A DNA stretch of 64,000 nt. Origin: Pratylenchus scribneri (taxonomy: Eukaryota; Nematoda; Chromadorea; Rhabditida; Pratylenchidae). Each line of letters opens with the position of its first letter. The first letter of the stretch is position 1. A program made the position numbers and the translations under genes. The notes under the pieces are model-generated. The model was not told where the DNA came from. It did no database searches and saw nothing but the letters and a program-made list of their open reading frames with translations. Positions 58,391 to 64,000 of this stretch are shown one piece after another. The stretch lies in assembly GCA_030063045.1 (NCBI GenBank), contig JAQSEB010000071.1:620001-684000 (forward strand). The letters run 5' to 3'.

Positions 58391-61300
58391 ATGCCACGGC
58401 ATCATTGCACTTTGGCACCAATTATTGTTGTTTTGGCACTAATTTTGCTGCCATTTGTTGCTGCCTTCAAGCATTTCGAGAAGATGGGCCGTATGGAGGA
58501 ATTGTCCAGCTCCATTGAGGCCTGGGGCTATCGTCATTTGGAGGGGGAAATTGCACCTGAAATGGCCATCGATGACCTCCAATTGAGAGGATTCGTCCTT
58601 CGGGAGGGCCGGTTGCCTCGACGGAGCGCAAAGGAATCAATGGAGGAGGGTCACGGCCTCAGATCGGCAAAAAATAGAAGCCGAAATGGAAGCCGAAATG
58701 CCAAATTGGGCGGTTTGACTTGGCCAATGGCAACAGATGAGGGTAGGTGGACATTTTAGTACTTGGGCCATTCTTTGGCCATATCTCAACGAGGCAATTA
58801 CTAATCGGGGAAGGCGATGTATCATTTTAAAGCCCAAAGTGTCCTTTACAATATGGCCATTTTAAATTTTATAAAATCCATGCTTTCAAAAAAGTTACAA
58901 GTCTTTGAGTGGAATAAATCCGAATATTTGTTTGTTGGAGGAAAAACCGCTAATTTTAAAAATTATTTTAACATTTCAAAAACAAATTAGATTGACCACT
59001 TTTTAGAGGACATTTAGGGCTTTTAAATGGCATATCGCCTTCCTGAATTGGTTATTTCCTTCTGGAGATATGGCCAAAGAATGACCTTGGTTATTTAAAT
59101 GTCCTCGTTCTTGCAGATGATCGCCAACTTCGAACGGGTCATCGAAGGCTGGTTGAGGAATTGTTAGATCAGCCATTTTACGATCCAACCGGTTAGTCCG
59201 AAATTCAAATTTAATCATTTCAATTCTCTCATAAATTTAGTGCATCCTCGACGCAATTTTCGACAATCTACCCGGGTCAATTTGTCAATGTCTCTTTATC
59301 AAATTTTGGAAGTGGTTTGTGATTTTTCTTCTTTTTCCCTATTTTTTGGCCATATCTGGAGAAGAAAGCAACCAATTCAGGAAGGCGATATGCCATTAGA
59401 AAGCCCTAAATGTCCTCTAAAAAGTGGCCAATTCTAATTTGGTTTTTGAAATGTTAAAATAATTAGTAAAATAAACGGCTTTTCTTCCAACAAACAAATA
59501 TTCGGGTTTATTCCATTCAAAGACATGTAATTTTTTTAAAACTTTTTCATTATTAAAATTTAAAATGTCCACATTTTAGAGGATAATTTAGGCTTTAAAA
59601 TTGTATATCGCTTTCCCTGATTAGTTATTTCCTTGTTAAGGTATAGGCCAAAAATTTGGACATGGTATAAAAAACTATCCTTTTTCCATTCATCAAATTT
59701 TTTGTCGCTTTTCAAAGTATAAATTTCAGAATGAACGAAGGCAAAGCATCACAGTGAATGTTTGGATGGTGAGTTGCATAAATATTCATTTACACAAATC
59801 TTTTTATTTTGTTAATTTAGGTGCAAAATTGGTTCGATGAAGTTAGTTCCATCCCTTCTCTCCAGAAATAAACACCTAACTTTGCGCCATTTGAAATAAT
59901 TCATCAAGGACTGAATCAATTTTGATGATTTTAGTATCAAATTAAAGAGCAGACTTTTGGCTATCAAATGATATTAATTTTATATAAATTGGTTCAGAAT
60001 TAATGAAGTTATGGCCAAAAAATCATTTATAATGACATTTACTATGGAGAAATTTTCAGTGGTTTTTTGCCCATGTTCATCAATTTTGAACCAATTTAAA
60101 TAAAATTTAATTTCACTCGGATAGCCAAAAGTCTGCTCTTTAATTTGATATCAAAATCATTGAAATCGATTCCGTCATTGATGAGTTATTTTAAACGGCG
60201 ACAAGTTGGTCGATCCCTTCCCATCCATTTTACAATTTCCACCACCATTAATTCATATAAATAGTTCCTCGACTGGGATCCGGCTCAATTCGAGGGGATC
60301 AACCGTACGATTGTGCCATATCAACAAATTTGGGTGCCTGACACTGTGCTCTACAATTCGGAGCAAATGGATCGACGCGGGACGGAGGCATTGATGAATG
60401 CCATTGTGGAGACCGGACATTGGAGGGTGAATTTTAGGGTTGCTCAAAAGCGTTTTAAACCAGGATTTTTGTAAAATTTGGTTTTTGGGTTTAAAAAAAG
60501 TTCGGTTTTCGGTTTTAAACCAAAAAGTTCGGTTTTAGGTTTTAAACCAGAAAGTTCGGTTTTCGGTTTTAAACCAGAAAGTTCGGTTTTCGATTTTAAA
60601 ATGAAAGTTCGGTTTTCGGTTTTAAACCAGAAAGTTCGGTTTTCGGTTTTAAACCAAAAATTTCGGTTTTCGGTTTTAAACCAAAAATTTCGGTTTTCGG
60701 TTTTAAACCAAAAATTTCGATTTTCAGATTCGTAAAAATTCGGTTCCGATTTCTAATATTTTCGATTTTAAAGAGCAAAAATTTCCAATTATTGGTTTTA
60801 AATTGTATCAATTTTTTGAAAAACACTGGTTAATTTGAGAATGCAGATATGTTCTATAGATGTTTATGCATTTTAAAATGACTTCTAATTAATCGGAAAC
60901 TGGTTTTAAACCCTACAAAACTTATAGTTCTCATCGATGCGCATCGAATGGTATATAAAATGTCAGGTTTTGGCCAAAATTTAAGGTATATAATTTGTCA
61001 TGGTTTAGCCAAAATTAAAGGTTTTAAACCGTTTAAACTATCTCAAGTTTTTGGTTTTAAACCACTTTAATTTTTGGCCAAAACTTAACATTTTATATAC
61101 CAATCGATGCGTTTCGATGAGATCTACAAATTGGTATAAGGTTTGTATAGTCTAAAACCGGTTTCTGATTTATTAGAATTCAAAAACTATATTTAATGCA
61201 AAAAAAGACATTTTTGATGCAAAAATAAACTTTTTTAAATGCAAATGTTTTTATACATAATTTATGGGAATTTTTTTGTAGGGAGATGGCCAAGGTGCAG

Positions 61301-64000
61301 CCGTCCAATTAATGTTTCCGGCAATCTACAAACTCAGTTGCCGAATGAATGTGTAAGTTTCTGATTAAAATTGAGGACTGACTGCTCGAGAACATAATTT
61401 AAAAGAAAAGTTTTTTTATTAAATTGCTACATTTTCACTTCAATTACGGTATCTCCGACAAAGGAAAATTGGAGGGAAAGAGTGAATCAAAGGAAAAGAG
61501 GCTAGGAGTAGCCTTCAACTACCATATTCCAATTTTTAAGCCAAAACTTTTGATTGGGCTGCTGGCCAATTTGCTTCATTTGTCGATCATTTTGAAGGGC
61601 AGAAAATTGTTAATCAAATGATTTAAATAACTTAAGTTAAATTTTTTATATTTTTACTAAAAAATAAGCAAAAAAATTTAATTAACCACCAATTTTACTC
61701 GAGCAGCCCTCCTCTTTTATCCATTAATTTTAATCAAATTTCCATCCCATTTCCAGCCGATTCTTTCCCTACGATCAGCAAGTTTATTCATTTTCAAAAT
61801 TCCAAGCCAAAATTTCCCAAAAATATTCCCATAGAACTGCAGTTTCATCATTTCCTCCTGGACCCATGACAGTTCCACAATTGACTACCATTTTGCGAGG
61901 CCCACCGTAAATTTGCTCAATTTTGCTCAAAATGATGAATGGACCGTGATCAGTTTCGAATTTGAACGGGTCCAGGTGTGTACTATTAAATTTCGTATAA
62001 TATTTAAATTGTCAAAAAAATGAAAATGTAGAAAAAAGTATTGAAAATATCGATTATAATTCGGACATTTTTTTATTAAATTAAAAATTTGAAAAATTAC
62101 ATATATTTTTAATTCCTTCCAATTATTTTTACAGCAACATTTCAAATGTTGCCCACATCCATGGACAATGCTCTATGCCCATTTGGTATGTCAAAATTCT
62201 GATATTATTAACTTGTCGTCGTTTAAAATAATAACTCATCATTGTGTGAACCAATTTTGATGTTTTTCTATTATCAAATTAATGGGTAGAATATAAATTA
62301 ATTTTATTTAAATTAATTCAGAATGTGTTCAAAAAAACCAGTGAATATTTGGCTAATCAATAGTAAAGGCCATTTTGAATTAGGTATAACTTGATCAATT
62401 CTGAAAAAAATTTAAATAAAATTATTTTTATTGAATAGCCAGAAGTCCGCTCTTAAATTTGATAACAAGATTCATTAAAATTTGTTCAATATTTGATGAG
62501 TTAATAAATGGCGACAAATTGAGCTGCTCCTCCACTTTTCCATCTTAAATAATAAAATAATTCTTTATCCTCCTCCGAAAAGGTGATTCGACGCAAACCA
62601 CTCTACTATGTTGGTTCGTTTTTCATCCTTTTTCCCTTAATCTTCTTTTCCTTACTATATTTTCCAGTTAATTTGGTGCTTCCAACTTCAATTATTACCA
62701 TCGGTTTGAATTTGAAGATTTAAAACCGCATTTCCATGATTCCATTCTATTCAGTGGCGGTCACCGGTTTCTTCACACCTTCTTCCAGTTCCAGTGAACG
62801 CGATGAAAAATTATATTTGGGCATCAATACGGTAAAAATTCCGAAATAAAGTGATTAAATACCGCCAATTGAGTACTTAGCCAATTCTTTTGGCCATATC
62901 TCGAGAAGGAAGCAACCAATTCAGGAAGGCGATATGCCATTTGAAAGCCCTAAATGTCCTCTAAAAAGTGGCCAATTCTAATTTGTTTCTTAAATGTTAC
63001 ATTTTGTAAAATTAGCTGTTTTTCCTCCAACAAATAAATTCGGGTTTATTCCATTCAAAGACATGTAACTTTTTTAAAAGCCTGGATTTTATTAATTTAA
63101 AGTGGCCAAATTGTAGAGGACACTCTGGGCTTTCCAATGATATATCGCCTTCCTGAATTGGCTATTGCCTCCTTAAAATATGGCCATAAACCATAGCCAA
63201 TTTCTTTTCTCTGCTCAACATTTCAAAAATATTGATTTTCCCATCAAAATATTGATTTTCTAAAAAAATATTGATTTTCTCAAAAAAATTGATTTTTTCT
63301 CAAAAATATTGATTTTCTCAAAAAATATTGATTTTTTTTCTCAAAAATGTTGATTTTTTCTCATAAAAATTGATATTCTCAAAAAAATATTGATTTTTTC
63401 TCAAAAAATATTGATTCTCCCATCAAAATATTGATTTTTTCCTTCCCAGTTGATGACAATGATGCTAATGTTGTTGATGGTGACCAATCAAATGCCGAAC
63501 ACATCCAACTATGTCCCACTGATGTCCTGGTACTATATGGGCATCATCGGGACTTGCGTTTTGGGCACTTTGTTGGCCACCGTTGTCCTCTTCCTGCATG
63601 CCCGCAAAATTCAATGCCGCCCATTGCCGCGCACCCTTCTTCGGCATTTTATGCTTCGACCTTGGCTTTGGGCCATTGTGCTGGAGCCGCCGGCCAATTT
63701 GAAGGAACTTTGGATGGAATATGGCCTTTTGAAGCAATCACCCGGAAGAGGCGAAGGGAAGGAAAAGGAGGAGGAGGCAAGTAAAGATAAGGAAATCCAA
63801 CTTGACGCGATCGCTTATAACTAATTTAGGAATGAACCAATTTTGATGTTTTTGGTATCAAATTAAAGAGCAGACTTTTGGCTATCCAATGAAATTAATT
63901 TTATTTAAATTGGTTCAAAATTGATGAAGTTGTGCCTAAAAAATCATTCAAAATGATCTCTATTATGGATTAGCCAAATTTTCAGTGGTTTTTTGGGCAC
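58391..64000 (+). CDS. Alpha-type nicotinic receptor subunit, copy 2, cut by window edge
   Basis: Exons 1-14 are present: 58391..58742, 59117..59191, 59241..59314, 59730..59768, 59821..59841, 60265..60426, 61282..61352, 61757..61781, 61835..61975, 62135..62185, 62583..62613, 62668..62703, 62755..62831, 63450..63776. They encode the signal peptide, whole ligand-binding domain, TM1-TM3 and the start of the cytoplasmic loop, identical to copy 1. The window ends in intron 14, so exons 15-17 with TM4 are not seen and completeness cannot be judged. Confidence 0.92.
58756..64000. mobile_element. Intronic elements of the receptor gene, copy 2
   Basis: All intronic elements of copy 1 recur at +43706: GGCCATATC family about 58756-59094, 59346-59661 and 62874-63206; AAAGAGCAGACTTTTGGC family about 59866-60211, 62212-62521 and 63794-64000 (cut); TTTAAACC array and foldback 60441-61176; CTGCTCGAG element 61374-61709; ATTGATTTT array 63226-63441. 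No differences were noticed. Confidence 0.85.

Larger units (their letters stand above)
43627..64000. repeat. Large direct repeat, copy 2 (runs off window)
   Basis: Second copy of bases 1-20294. Coordinates equal copy 1 plus 43626 (before about 45570), 43664 (to about 51120), 43706-43707 thereafter. It is cut by the window edge inside intron 14 of the receptor gene, so it cannot be seen whether the minisatellite and 3' exons are also repeated. The junction at 43626/43627 falls in intron 3 of the unknown minus-strand gene described at 37393-44695. Confidence 0.97.

Overview
The window is eukaryotic nuclear DNA from a nematode, not bacterial. The basis is AT-rich intergenic sequence, genes split into many small exons by 35-55 bp introns, one GC-AG intron, a Cys-loop (nicotinic-type) receptor subunit, a band-4.1-like FERM protein, a Ly6/three-finger protein and very dense small inverted-repeat transposons. 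The clade is not certain; a tylenchid or related parasite is a guess from composition and the GC-AG intron.

Layout. The dominant feature is a long near-identical direct repeat: bases 1-20294 recur at 43627-64000, a spacing of 43626 bp growing to 43706 through small indels. Only five substitutions and a few indels (38, about 42, 1 and 1 bp) were noticed in 20.3 kb. Both ends of the homology lie outside the window. The repeated block holds, in order: the first three exons of a minus-strand unknown gene; several foldback elements; a short minus-strand two-exon gene remnant; a plus-strand Ly6-like gene; a decayed minus-strand gene; two nested elements with clear target-site duplications; a minus-strand membrane-protein remnant; and the 5' part of an alpha-type nicotinic receptor gene.

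The unique part (20295-43626) holds the rest of the receptor gene, whose last intron carries a 3.5 kb minisatellite of 32-bp units. It then holds a convergent secreted Pro/Gly-rich protein gene, a minus-strand FERM gene of the EPB41L4/EPB41L5 (Yurt) type with a one-base frameshift, a 3.0 kb hAT DNA transposon with a nine-exon transposase (also frameshifted), and a nine-exon minus-strand gene of unknown function whose 5' exons lie in the second repeat copy, so that gene spans the repeat junction.

What stands out is the transposon landscape. Several unrelated foldback families have termini built from runs of short self-complementary words (GGTACC, GGGCCC/CCCGGG, GATATC, TTCGAA, TTTAAA), and three are flanked by exact 8-bp target duplications. 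Two other foldback families sit one per intron in the receptor, FERM and secreted-protein genes, mostly 10-45 nt after the splice donor. In the receptor gene every intron longer than about 160 bp holds such an element, an array or the minisatellite. The Ly6-like gene lies upstream of the receptor subunit on the same strand; some animal Ly6 proteins modulate nicotinic receptors, but a link here is only inference.
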